DNA of 64,000 nucleotides from Tetragonia tetragonoides. Its lineage: Eukaryota > Streptophyta > Magnoliopsida > Caryophyllales > Aizoaceae. The first letter of the stretch is position 1. Every line of letters starts with the position of its first letter. Below are positions 37,173 through 48,969 of the stretch, piece by piece. The notes below the pieces were generated by a model. It saw nothing but the letters and a program-made list of their open reading frames with translations. It ran no database searches and was not told where the DNA came from. The stretch is from NCBI GenBank assembly GCA_038025085.1, contig CM076148.1, forward strand, positions 38,585,691 through 38,649,690, read 5' to 3'. Both the position numbers and the translations under genes were made by a program.

Positions 37173-40100
37173 TCAGCAATAAAACATAAGCTTCTTGACA
37201 TTTTCGCTAATCTTAGGTAGAGGAGTCGTCTTTGGAGAGCCAACTCGCGATATATTAGAAGCCCCCGCCTTTGTACATCCCATAGATTCCGACTTGTCCA
37301 GGTACAATCTGCCTCTATATGCAGCAAGATGAGCATAATAAGCAGGAGGGACTAGAGAAATCGGTTTGGTACACCTCACAAATGTGAAGCATAAGCTATA
37401 AACCAGCTTTTGGAACTCGTCAGAGGTGAACTTGCTCTCATCCCACAACACATGGTAATGTGTAGGGCGACTCGTCCCCTTCACTCCCCAATGGCTGCAG
37501 AGATAAAAATCGAATTCCCTTGGGTGGGTGATCACTGTGTCAACAACCGTCCCAGGAGGGATATTCTCTTCGCAAAATTGTGCACAATTCGGATCACTTT
37601 CATCCGGGAACAACCTTGTATGGTGCCTCTTCTGGACCACTGCAAAAGTGATAAAAGGTTTATACTCAGGGAATTTACAACATCCTGCTCTTATAGATTG
37701 CAGCTCCTCCTTGAGGACTTTGTGGAATTGGGTCTCACTAACTCCATCTCGAAAGAAGATTATTCTTCTAGGGAGATTATTGACCTCTTGGTGAAATTCA
37801 CTTAGTATTTCACTGACCATTTCTCCAAGATCTTCTATGATTTCTTGTCTGTGTGTTTGGGACCTCATTTTTGAGACGTACTTATTGGCTGATGGCCAGT
37901 TTACGCTTCCAACAACAGCTGCAACGCTAGGACTGTAATCATCGAGTGGATGAGGATGAGTAACATCTGCTCCCATAAAGATTACTGGTTCTTCGGGTCT
38001 CAGAAGACGAGGGATTTGAGAGGGCAATGAATTGAATAATGTAACTGTAGATCCGCCAACTTTGGCATTGATCTTAAGAGCCAAGTTTGCCAAGAATTGG
38101 GAATTCAATTTCCCAAGATTTGAGTATAAACAGCATTGGCTTACAACTCCTACTCGGGTCTCAGCAATTCTCTTCAAATCCGCATATCCTTTGTGTTTCT
38201 TCTCCATTATGCAGAGGAGGAGCTGGAGATTGTTCGATGCTGCCCTTCGGATTTTACTGAGTTTGTTTTCCAAGAGGGTAACATTGTTCAGGACATGGAT
38301 AGGCTCAAATTGCGGGGTGATGGTGGTGTATTTGCCAAGGTAAATGCCCATTTGCTCGCATCTCAAATGTAACTGGTTAATGAATTTAGGAAAGCTGGAT
38401 ATCTGATCAGGGGTTCCACCAAAACTTATCAGTGCCCACCTGTCAATTCTTGTTCCTTCAACTACATGCCCGCCCAAAAAGTTCCATTGACGATCAATGC
38501 GGCCAGGAAATACATCTCTTACAAGCCCTCCATCACCAAACTTTAACTTTGGAGGTAGAAGAACTCTCCCATTCAATCGTGTCATTTCTCTTGATACTTG
38601 GAGTTTAAACTCGACTCCTTGATTGCCACTGCAAGGAATTGAAAAGAAGACAATGGTGATGAGTTGTGAATAAAATTGGACTTATCATTTAAAACCAGCC
38701 CCTGCTTATAATTTACCTAGTTGGTCCAACTGGTCCATTGATGACTTCATTGATGATCGCTCTTCGTTCTTTTGGTCCTTGGCTTCCCATTTTCATGATT
38801 CTCGCAGTTTGGTCATCTGAAAGTTTACCAAGAAACTTCTGCCCTTCGCAAATCATGCAAAGCTCCATAGGAAGGTAACAGGGTTTACTTCTACTTATCT
38901 GTACACATGGCAAATTCCTATATTTTATATCATAATCATACTGATCCTTGAAGTAATCTATGACCCTTAATCTCCTTCCATCCCTGTCGTCAAACCAAAG
39001 CTTTTCGGTAACTTCATCTGTTAAGCTATGAAACCGATATCTCTGAATTGTATCTCTATGAGCTACAAAGATCCTAAGATTCTTCAATTCCTTCTCAACT
39101 TCCTTTCTCTCCTCCATTGTCAAAGTCCTCTCTTTCCTTTGAGGAAGATCGTGCAAATACTTGAGGCGCTTTTGCAAGAAGGGTATGATACCAATACTCT
39201 CGTGAAATGCAGTGACTGAAAAGTCTACATTCAAAGCAAGGCCTTGTTGAGTTGGCCTCAGACTTTGGAAGAACCCTCTTAATCCAATGGCTCCTCCTCC
39301 AATTTCCTTAGCCTCTCCAAATGATGTCGAATACAGTGATCGCCCTAAAGGGATACATTTCTCATTGGGACTTTCCCTCAAAACAACATCCAAAGCATGG
39401 AGATACTCTTGAGGAAGTGGCACCCAATCATCTCCTTCTTTCTTCAAGTACTTGCTCAAGTCTTTTCCGTCCAATTTGGACACAAGCTTAATGTTGATCC
39501 TAAATAGCTTTGTCTTTTGTTCTTTCTTTGTTGGGTTATCGCCTTCTAAACTTTTTTCAATAGGAGTTACCGGAAGATTAACAAAGAACTCGAGCCTATT
39601 GCTTTGGAACTCAACAGGGCTATACAAAGTCTTCCTACCATCAAAAGCAGGATAAGCACCACAAAGCAAAGCTGAGTTCTCTTCCACTAACTTCCTCTTA
39701 ATTTCCCGAGCAATTTCCTTGGAACAATTCGGATAGATCTCAACATCGTAATGGTAAATCCGCTGCAAAGGTTCGAACTTCACTCGAAAATGGTTAGCTA
39801 TGAGAGATATCACTTGCCCTTCCACACCACCACAGTCTGGTCTCTTTGCAGCCACTAAGGCTTGTGTTGCAGTATCACTATTAGAACTCTCAATGTCAAG
39901 TGATCTAAGTTGTTGCTCAAGCCCTTCAGCAACTGTATGATTAATCCATTTGCATCAGTATCGAAATCATCTAACATAACTGAATTTCTATCATAATCAT
40001 CATACAATCCACTTAAAAGAAAAAACACACACATACACACACTCTCTTTTCTTTTTTCTCAAACAGCCACAAGGAAAAGAGCACCAAAAAAAGTGACAAC

Positions 40101-40703
40101 ATACTTATGAAACAGTTTTGTTTCCACTATATCATATCCATAGTCAATCATTTGAATATCTTCAAAAGGCATGCTCTTTCTCATTTAAAAAGAGAAACCA
40201 CAAAAAAAAAAAAAGGAAACAAAAGCTATTAATCAGAAGCTGAGAAAAAGCCATTATTTACCTTGTAAAACAGCACAAGCAGGAAACTTTGGCAGAACAG
40301 GAGGCTGAGGAGAAGGAAGAAGAGGAGGGTTTTTATGGGGTTTGTAAGGTTCTTTATGAAATTGAGTTTTTGACCTGAATCTCTGGTTTTGTTGAGAAGG
40401 GACTTGAAATGGTAATACTGGGGGTAAAGGAAGAAGAGCTGGGTAACTCTGCTGTTGGTTTCGGTAGTTCTGGTCAAAATAACCAATTAATCTGTAACTA
40501 CTGGAACTATAATGAAATGGTTGAGGATTTATATTATAGTTATTGTGTGAAGGAAGGTGATGAAAATGATGGTGATGGTGATGGTGGTGGTGGTGGTGGT
40601 GGTGATGGTGGTGATGATGATGATGATGATGATTTCTCTCTCTTAGCCTTCTGCTTTGAGGAACCCAATTCCTGTTTTTGTTAGAGTTTTCTATTTCTTC
40701 CAT
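37173..40703 (-). CDS. AGO7: ARGONAUTE7 (ZIPPY), 3 exons, 1037 aa
   Basis: In plants AGO7 binds miR390 and cleaves or holds TAS3 transcripts, starting tasiRNA-ARF production that sets leaf polarity and phase change. Exons (minus strand): 40703-40262, 39932-38717, 38628-37173. Introns are GT-AG and phases join cleanly (442+1216+1456 = 3114 nt). The N-terminus is disordered, with 22 consecutive His codons (40566-40631) and a Pro/Gln-rich stretch. The ArgoN and linker region lies at about 165-400, PAZ at about 400-520 (PCYLPMELCMICEGQKFLGK closes this part) and PIWI at about 690-1000. The slicer tetrad looks complete: D774 in GADVTHPHP, E about 815 in HRQEIIEDL, D847 in FFRDGVSE, H945 in THYHVLWDE. 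The C-terminus ends KLMFYC, as in Arabidopsis AGO7 from memory. Length is close to the Arabidopsis ~990 aa. Confidence 0.97.
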
Positions 40704-41532
40704 GACTAGCTTGAGAGAAAAACTGAGCTGCACAGATAGTTTTGATGTGTATAAAGGCAATGGCAAAAAATGAAAATGCAATAAACTTGGTTATAAGTTG
40801 GTAGTAGAAAATGTACCTCTACTGTTAAGAGGGCCCAAAGAAATTGTGGGCCTGTGGTCTATTTTCATAGGATGATAAGGGTCCACTTCTTTATCTCTAT
40901 AAAAATAAAAATAAAAAACTCATTTATGTTTAACATTATACAAAATAAAGGGATTTTTCAGATTTATTATGCATTTATAAAAAAAGGTTTAGAGTTGATC
41001 AATTGACAAAGTTTGGATTAACACAAAATAAACATAAATTGATAAAGTGGTATTGAACTAAACATTATGAGTCCAAATTTATGTGCCTATAAAAGGGAGT
41101 ATGAAACTATGAATTATGTCTTGAAATAAGATGTATCCAAGGTAAGATGTAACAGGACTACAGGAGTACTACATATCATCCAAATAGCAACAACCCCTTC
41201 CAATGAATGAGCTGTACTCACAAGTCACATAGTCACATTGTGTGCTTCCCAAAGTGAAGACAGAAAACCAATATGCGGTTTGCTCATGAGTGGTTTGGCA
41301 CTCTCATTTCCAAGATTAAGGGGGTGAGTAGAAAAACTACTTAGTGGGAGTACTTTACCTTCGTGGCCGACACGGTGCGAACATGATTAGCTTGGGTCCA
41401 AAGGGCTTAGCTAAACATGTTGTTAAACCAAAAAAACAAAAAAGAAGAAAAAAAATTCAAACTCTGATGTCTGAACCAAATAGGAATATTCTGATTTCTG
41501 AACCAAAGGTGTAAAACAGAACTGACCCAAAG

Positions 41533-41565
<33 letters not shown>

Positions 41566-42609
41566 TAAACCCATTCAGCTAGAGCATTGATTTCTTCTTT
41601 CTGTTGGTGCAAATCAGAAAATTGATTTCCTTTTTCAAAATTTACTTAAACATTATGCAAAAAACACAATAGAGTAGATACACCAACAAGGCAACAAATA
41701 ATGAAAAATGAGACCAACTTGATGGAAATCATCAAATCAACGGCAACATTTGTTTATTTGACAGTAGAATACAACAATTGAAAAATGAAATTACCACATA
41801 GAACAAAAATTTTATAATTAAAAAAAAAAATACAATTACAAATTACTGGGCTAAGAGAGAAGTAACAACTCACCAGGAGAGGACCTGAAATGACCAACAG
41901 ACAGTGGGAGACACTGGTAGAGAGGCCTGCAGTAAGAAGTGAGAACAAAACATAGCCTGCCAAAGTCACAAAACTCATGCAAAAAAACTCTAAAGACACA
42001 CTCTTTTTTTTTAATTCTTTTTCCTTTTTCTTTTTCTTTTTTTGGTTACAGTTCTGTGGACCAACCCAATTTTCCAGATAAAAATTCGGATTTTTATTCA
42101 CTGTGGTTTGTTGGTTCAGATTTTGGGTCTGAAATGAGAACTTCTGATATTTCTGTGTAAAGCAGAAGAAGACTTCAGTTATTGAAGAGAGAGAATGAAG
42201 GGTAGGAAAGTGACTGGTCATTTGAGTTTTGAGACTTGTTGTAGTTTTTTTTGTAAAAAGAGTGAGTGAAATCAAAAGGGTAGAAAAAGGAGACATCTGG
42301 GTTTACCTTAAAAAGAGGAGAAAAAGTCAAACACAGGAAATAAAGGTAGTGGTTTCTGCTACTTGGAGTTAAAGGTCTGTAATTTGTAAAATTACATACG
42401 CATATGAATTACTATAGAAGTAGGGCTATTTTTCTTACCTTTTGCATCAAATGATTAGAACTGCAAGTCAATTGTTAGAAGAGGTGGTGGGGGGTCAATA
42501 CTCAAATAGATATAATCAGTCCAGGGTAATACACTAGTGCAACATATAGTTTATGTGGACCCAATTTTAGGCAAACCTCAAAATCCTTAAACCCCATTGT
42601 TTAATCTAT
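40704..42609 (-). promoter_or_regulatory. AGO7 upstream region
   Basis: The stretch before the AGO7 ATG has a TATA-like CTTTATACACAT on the minus strand near 40745-40757. That is close to the ATG and would imply a very short leader, so it is uncertain. A poly(A) run lies at about 41533-41563. A 180-codon open frame at 41754-42296 (-) shows no family resemblance and has low-complexity Lys runs; I do not call it a gene. Confidence 0.35.
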
Positions 42610-42944
42610 GGGAGCATTCTTTTTCACTTATTTTCATTGATTCTCACTGATTGAGTATTGTCTTGCTATTGATTTCCCCGCTGATTTGGTAAGGTCTTGC
42701 CACTGATTTCCACTGATTCGATAATATCCTTCCACTGATTTTCACTAATTCAATAAGGTCCTGCCACTGATTCTGTGAGTAGGAATGTGGGTCATGCCAC
42801 TGATTTTCACTGATTGAATAAGGTCCTGCAACTGATTCTCACTAATTCAGTAAGGTTTTGTCACTGATTCTCACTGATTGAGTAAAGTCTTGCCAGTGAT
42901 TTTCACTGATTAAGTAATGTCCAATAAGTGGGAAAGAACACACC
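42610..42944. mobile_element. MITE-like element built from ~32-bp CTGATT repeats (copy 2)
   Basis: It begins GGAGCATTCTTTTTCACTTA and ends AATAAGTGGGAAAGAACACACC, which are imperfect inverted repeats. The interior is degenerate CACTGATT..GTAAGGTCTTGC units, as in copy 1. The better-preserved ends confirm the TIR assignment. Confidence 0.75.
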
Positions 42945-43018
42945 ATATATTTGATTGTGAAAGTTCATTCTTTTCCTCCTAGGATATATTGTAACAAAAA
43001 ATTTACCTTTACAATTAA

Positions 43019-43292
43019 GGAGCTCGTTTACTGCTTGCAATGCAATGCAATTAATTTATAGAGTAATATGAGGTGTAAGAGGAAGGAGGGGGAGAAGATG
43101 GAAGGGAAATGGGAGATTGATTACACCATCTAATGTAATCATTTTATATGGGTAAAGTTAAGCAATTACGATTATATCGGATGGTGCAATCAACTTCATT
43201 TCTCCCCTATATTTCCTCCCACTCCTTCATTTTTCACCCCGCATATACACTATAAAATAATTGCATTGCATTATTAACAAGTAAACAAACCC
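43019..43292. mobile_element. Fold-back MITE with long inverted arms
   Basis: The left arm GGAGCTCGTTTACTGCTTGC, then AATGCAATGCAATTAATTTA, pairs with the right arm read in reverse complement (GGGTTTGTTTACTTGTTAAT, then AATGCAATGCAATTATTTTA). Similarity continues inward for about 120 bases, to ATTACACCATC versus ATTGCACCATC. The element is ~274 bp, noncoding and hAT-MITE-like in its ends. No clean target-site duplication was seen. Confidence 0.8.
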
Positions 43293-43444
43293 TACATTTT
43301 AGTTTCAGCGATATACAATTAAAAGAAAACACAACTTGGTCATTTAATACATATTTAGACAATTCATTTTTCGATGGATCCCCTCAAAGGATATACTTCA
43401 TTGAAGGCAACTATTGTCAATCAAATAAACATATGATCCTCCCA

Positions 43445-43510
43445 TATTCATGAGACCTCACTATAATAGTAAAGAAGGTTTGGGGTATGTTTGGTGGTAT
43501 AGAAAACTGG
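43445..43510 (-). repeat. Inverted relative of the 33.7/34.2-kb repeat
   Basis: Read on the minus strand it gives ACCACCAAACATACCCCAAA and CTACTATTATAG-like sequence with GGTCTCATGAA, the core of the 33735-34330 repeats. It borders the satellite array. Confidence 0.6.
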
Positions 43511-43539
43511 TATCTAAAAACTGTGGATTAACCTTTGAT

Positions 43540-46500
43540 GTCCTATAAACACATTTTCAAACCTATCAAGGACCCGATAACCTACCCCAAGGACCTCCAA
43601 TATTCCTTAGAGGTCTTCTGTGTCATGTGGTGCGAAAAAATGAACCTTCATTTCGGGACCTCCCGGAATCCCAAACGTGGATTATAGCCTTCGTTTTTGG
43701 CTTCCCGGGGCCCAGTTGTCATTTTTGCCCAAACTTCCCAATGGGTCTATCGTGACCCTATAGGAGCCTCAGTGCCTCGGGAGGGTCATCCGAATCCCCG
43801 AGCTTCGATATCACCCATAATTTTCGGTTTTTAGGCGCTTACACCAGTGTCTCGTAAAACGTCCTTACAAGCCGCATATCAAGGGACCAGATAACTGACC
43901 TCGGGGGCCTCCCATCTCCCATAGGGGTGTTCTGTGCGAAGTGGTACGAAAATATACACCTTCATTTCGGAGCCTCCCGGAAACCCAAAAAACGTGGATA
44001 GCCTTCGTTTCTGGCTTCTCGGGGCCCGGTTGTCATTTTTGCTCAAACTTCTCCAAGGGGTTTATCGTGACCCTAGAGGACCCTCGGTGCCTCGGAGGGT
44101 CATCCGAATCCCCGAGATTCGATATCACCCATACTTTTCGGTTTTTAGGCACTAACACCAGTGTCTCGTAAAACGCTCTTACAAGCCTATCAGGGACCAG
44201 ATAATTGACCTCGGGGGCCTCCTATCTCCCCTAAGGGTGTTCTGTGCGATGTGGTGCAAAAATATACACCTTCATTTTGGGGACCTCCCGTAAACCAGAA
44301 AAAACTAGGATTATAGCCTTTTGTATTTGGCTTCCCGGGGCCCGATTGTCATTTTTGTCCAAACTTCTCTAATGGGTCTATCGTGACCCTAGAGGACCCT
44401 CGATGCCTCGGGAGGGTCATTTGAATCCCCGAACTTCGATATCACTCATACTTTTCGGTTTTTAGGCGCTTACACCAGTGTCTCGTAAAACGTCCTTACT
44501 AGCCTATCAGGGACCAGATAACTGACCGCGGGGGCCTCCCATCTCCCCTAGGGGTGTTCTGTACTATGTGGTGCGAAAAAATACACCTTCGTTTCGGGAC
44601 TTCCCGGAAACCCAAAAAACGTGGATTATAGCCTTCGTTTTTGGCTTCTCAGGGCCCAGTTGTCATTTTTGCCCAAACTTCTCCTATAGGTCAATCGTGA
44701 CCCTAGAGGACCCTCAGTGCCTCGGGAGAGTCATCCGAATCCCAAGCTTCGATATCACCGATAATTTTCGGTTCTTAGGCGCTTACATCAGTGTCTCGTA
44801 AAACGCCTTTACAAGCCTATCAAGGGACCAGATAACTGACCTCGGGGGCCTCCCATCTCCCCTAGGGGTGTTCTGTGCGAAGTGGTGCGAAAATATACAC
44901 CTTCGTTCGGGGCCTCCCGGAAACCCAAAAAACGCGGATTATAGCCTTTGTTTCTTGCTTTCCGGGGCCCGATTGTCATTTTTGCCCAAACTTCTCCAAT
45001 GGGTCTATCGTGACCCTAGAGGACCCTCGGTGCCTCAGGAAGGTCATCCGAATCCCCGAGCTTCGATATCACCCATACTTTTCGGTTTTTAGGCGCTTAC
45101 ACCAGTGTCTCGTAAAACGCTCTTACAAGCCTATCAGGGACTAGATAACTGACCTCGGGGGCCTCCTATCTCCCCTAGGGGTGTTCTGTGCAAAGTGGTG
45201 CGAAAATATACGCCTTCGTTTCGGGGCCTCCCGGAAACCCAAAAAACGTGGATTATATAGCCTTCGTTTTTGGCTTCCCGGGGCCCAGTTGTCATTTTTG
45301 CCCAAACTTTTCCAATGGTTCTATCGTGACCCTAGAGGACCCTCGGTGCCTCGGGAGGGTCATCCGAATCCCCGAACTTCGATATCACCCATACTTTTCA
45401 GTTTTTAGGCGCTTACACCAGTGTCTCGTAAAACGCCCTTACAAGCCTATCAGGGACCAGATAACTGACCTCGGGGGCCTCCCATCTCCCTTAGGGGTGT
45501 TCTGTGCGAAGTGGTGCGAAAATATATACCTTCGCTTCGGGGCCTCCCAGAAACTCTAAAAAAACGTGGATTATAGCCTTCGTTTCTGGCTTCCCGGAGC
45601 CCGGTTGTCATTTTTGCCCAAACTTCTCCAAGGGGTCTATCGTGACCCTAGAGGATCCTCGATACCTCGGGAGGGTCATCCGAATCCCCGAGCTTCAATA
45701 TCACCCATACTTTTCGGTTTTTAGGCGGTTACACCAGTGTCTCGTAAAACGTCATTACAAGCCTATCAGGGACCAGATAACTAACCTCGGGGCCTCCCAT
45801 CTCCTCTAAGGCCTAGGGGTGTTTTGTGCGATGTGGTGCGAAAATATACACCTTCCATTTGGAGCCTCCCGAAAACCCAAGAAACGTGGATTTAGCCTTC
45901 GTTTTTGGCTTACTGGGGCCCGGTTGTCATTTTTTCCCAAACTTCTCTATGGGATCTATCGTGACCCTAGAGGACCCTTGGTGCTTCGGGAGGGTCATTC
46001 GAATCCCCGAGCTTGTATATCACCCATACTTTTCGGTGTTCCGGCCCTTACACTAGTGTCCCGAAAATGCCTTTTCAAGCCTATCAGAGACCAAATAACT
46101 GATATCATGGGCCTCTCATCTCCCTTGGGGCTGTTCTGTGTGATGTGGCACCTTCGTTTCAGAGCCTTCCCAAAACCCGAATATCGTGGATTATAGCCTT
46201 CGTTTTTTGCTTCCTGGAGCCCGGTTGTTTTTTTTGCCCAAAATTCTCCAAGGGGTCTATCATGACCCTAGAGGCTCCTCGATGCCTCGGGAGGGTCATC
46301 CGAATCCTCGAGCTTCGATATAACCCATACTTTTCTGTGTTCTGGCCCTTATATTGGTGTCCCATAAAACGCCCTTACAAGCCTATCATGGACCAGATAA
46401 CTGACCTCGGGGGACTCCCATCTCCCCTAGGTGTGTTTTGTGCGACGTGGAAGCGAAATTATACATATTCGTTCCGGGATCTCGTGGAAGGCCAACGTGG

Positions 46501-46850
46501 ATTATAACCTTCATTCGTTTTTGGCTTTCCGGGGCCCGATTGTCATTTTTTCCCAAATTTCTCCAGGAGGTCTATCGTGACCCTAGAGGACCTCGGTGCT
46601 TCATGAGGGTCATCCAAATTCCCGAACTTCGATGTCACCCATTCTTTTGGTGTTCTGGCCTTTACACTAGTGTCCCGTGAAAACGTCTTTCCACGCCTAT
46701 CAAAGATTCGGTAACCGACTCCGTAGGCCTTCCATATCCCCTAAAAGTATCCTGTGCGATGTGGTGTGAAAATATCCACCTTTATTTAGAACCTTTTCGG
46801 AAGCCCAACAAATATGGATCATAGATAGCCATATAGACCCTATAAAAAAA
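43540..46850. repeat. Satellite array, ~315-bp monomer, about ten copies
   Basis: The landmark AGGGACCAG (or variant) recurs at about 43883, 44193, 44510, 44824, 45137, 45453, 45769, 46088, 46389 and 46703. Spacings are 301-319 bp, mostly 313-317. Each unit carries the same GC-richer blocks (GGTGTTCTGTGCGATGTGGT, CCTTCGTTTTTGGCTTCCCG, CTATCGTGACCCTAGAGGAC, CTTCGATATCACCCATACTT). Units in the middle are most alike and both edges are more diverged, as expected of an array homogenised by unequal exchange. Open frames of 70-125 codons recur in every unit because the period is near a multiple of three. I see no evidence that they are genes. Confidence 0.95.
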
Positions 46851-47490
46851 ACAAAAAAAAATCCTGAAAAATGAAAAAAAAAAAAAAAAAAGTATTCAAG
46901 CATACACATTTTACACAAAAAAGGCTATCAACCCTTTAAAAAAAAAAGCCTATCAAAACCAAGCATATAAAGGCATAACCTTATAATCATAGAGTATCTT
47001 GTTTTCTTAAGGTATTCACCAACACAGTTGTTCTACTCTAGACCAACGTAAATTTAAAATCATTTAAATCTCATATTATCATTAAATTTGCCCATTGTTC
47101 CCATATATCTTTTGTCTTGAACCGGAAATAGCATTTCAATACCAAAACTATGATTTACATGTTATGCTTTTCCCCTTTTCAAACACCCAATGACCCATTT
47201 GAGTAGCCACTCATCACCATTGTAGTAAAATTGGATGGAGACTGCCACTCGAGAAACAAAGAAAGCTTTTAAAAAAAAAAAAAAAAAAAAAAAAGGAGAC
47301 AGAAAATTGAACTGGGACTAAAATTATACTGCTGTCTGTTGGAGACCTGGGTCCTATGAGAATAATTGCTTCTCATTATTGTTTTTTGAGTGTGATAAAA
47401 TTCACAGATTAAAAGAGGGAGTGCTTTCAAGTTATTCAACATGCTTGATCATTTGGTGGGATGATGAATATATGACTATCTTGTTATTGT

Positions 47491-47721
47491 AAGGCCATGT
47501 TCTCCATCAAATTTTCAATAAAATTAGTTCTGTTACGTTGAGTAAAATTCATCATATTTTAGTTCATTCTAGAGACATTCTGTAGATCAATAAAAAAAGT
47601 TTACTTTGGTAAAACAAGGCGTAATTTTACTTTTTTTTTATTATTGTAGTTTCAGTAAATTTCAGTTCAAATCAGTATTTTATAGATAAGTCCAGTAAAA
47701 ATAAAGTGGAGAGAACATGAC
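47491..47721. mobile_element. CAGTTC-type MITE-like element
   Basis: The ends GGCCATGTTCTCC and GGAGAGAACATGACTT are imperfect inverted repeats, and the interior has CAGTAAATTTCAGTTCAAAT motifs. A weaker relative lies at 49742-49988 (starting GGGCATATTCTC, with a CAGTTCAGTTCA interior). Confidence 0.5.
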
Positions 47722-48837
47722 TTAAATAGTTTTATATTACTTCAAACTGCACAAAAAAAAACTACTTCAAAGTGAAAATATATAGATAAACAAACAAAAA
47801 AAAAAAGAGCTTTTGTCAGCATCAAAGATTTATGGTCCTCTTAAGTAAAAAAAGAAACTAGACCAATCCATGGGCAACAGCCAACAGGGCAAGCTAGGTC
47901 TAGTCTAGTCTCAAGAATGAGAACCTTCTACTCCCATAATGTGAGGTCATACCACTAATGAGTCACCTAATTATAGGACAAGAATATTATGATTAATTAG
48001 TTGTAATTTGTAGTTTTGTACTAATAGTCTAATAATAATAGTCAAATGGATATTCTTCACTTTCTAGACTACTTTTTAGACCCTCAAATCCAGACCTACA
48101 TATATTAAAAGAAAGTGATGAATCTAGTACTTTACTCAATTTAATAGATAAGTAATGGTGATTAAATGATCACCATAAACTTTTCCCAAAGATGACCATA
48201 TTATATGCATTTAATTCTCTTATTCAAACACAAATATTATTAAACATCCTGGTCTTAGGGTTTCACCTTTTCAGCCCCATACTTTGCCTCATCTTTTGTA
48301 AACATCATGTTTAAGAGAGGGGCCTTCTATCCACTTAAATTACTTGAGCAAAGTTTAGCTGCTTTTACTAATAATAAACATGAACATGAAGAAATAGAGA
48401 TATTAGAGCAAGGGACACTATGATTAGTATAGTATCCAGCAGTTTTGACTATCGTAGAAGACTAGAAGTAGTTGGACTCAACAACACGAGTATATAATGC
48501 AGTAGCATCTAAATTTTTTCCTCGTACTAGTTAAACTAGTTGACATTCACGTCTTTTTACCTAAATCTTATTTTTACCTAAATTTTCAAAAGAATCACCA
48601 AGTACATATCAAATTAAACTTAGCAAATAATAACATTCAAATCCACATAGAGTAAATTATTCCGAATTTAGTTTTCCAACAATGAGAGACTGTACAACCA
48701 CATGCTAATGAAACTTGAGCATGCATAATGTGGAAAAAAAATGCATTTTTAATAGTGGTAAAATGAAGGGCTTACATGTTACCCGGGCTAATCAAGATTG
48801 TCTCTAAAAATTAAGGAAAATGTTTGGTTGATTCAGT

Positions 48838-48969
48838 GGGTGGGCAATCTATATTCTCTTTGTATCTATCTCTCTCCTCCTTAAATGTCAATTTTTAGAA
48901 ATAGAGGAAAGAAAATTTAAAAATAGAGGAGAGAGATAGATACATATAGAAGGTAGATTGCTAGCCCAA
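48838..48969. mobile_element. Small fold-back element (~132 bp)
   Basis: The left arm GGGTGGGCAATCTATATTCT, continuing TTGTATCTATCTCTCTCCTC, pairs with the right arm GAGGAGAGAGATAGATACAT, then AGATTGCTAGCCC. The loop is about 45 bases of AT-rich sequence. It looks like a short MITE and is noncoding. A hairpin RNA would be possible if transcribed. Confidence 0.65.

Noticed and set aside
41754..42296. 180-codon open frame on the minus strand upstream of AGO7
   Set aside because: Low-complexity composition (Lys, Ser, Thr, Phe runs), no recognisable domain, sits in AT-rich intergenic DNA. Kept only as a possible noncoding transcript.
43934..46680. Many 70-125 codon frames
   Set aside because: Recurring frame of the satellite monomer, with no family resemblance and no independent start signals. 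Noted as a low-interest finding instead.
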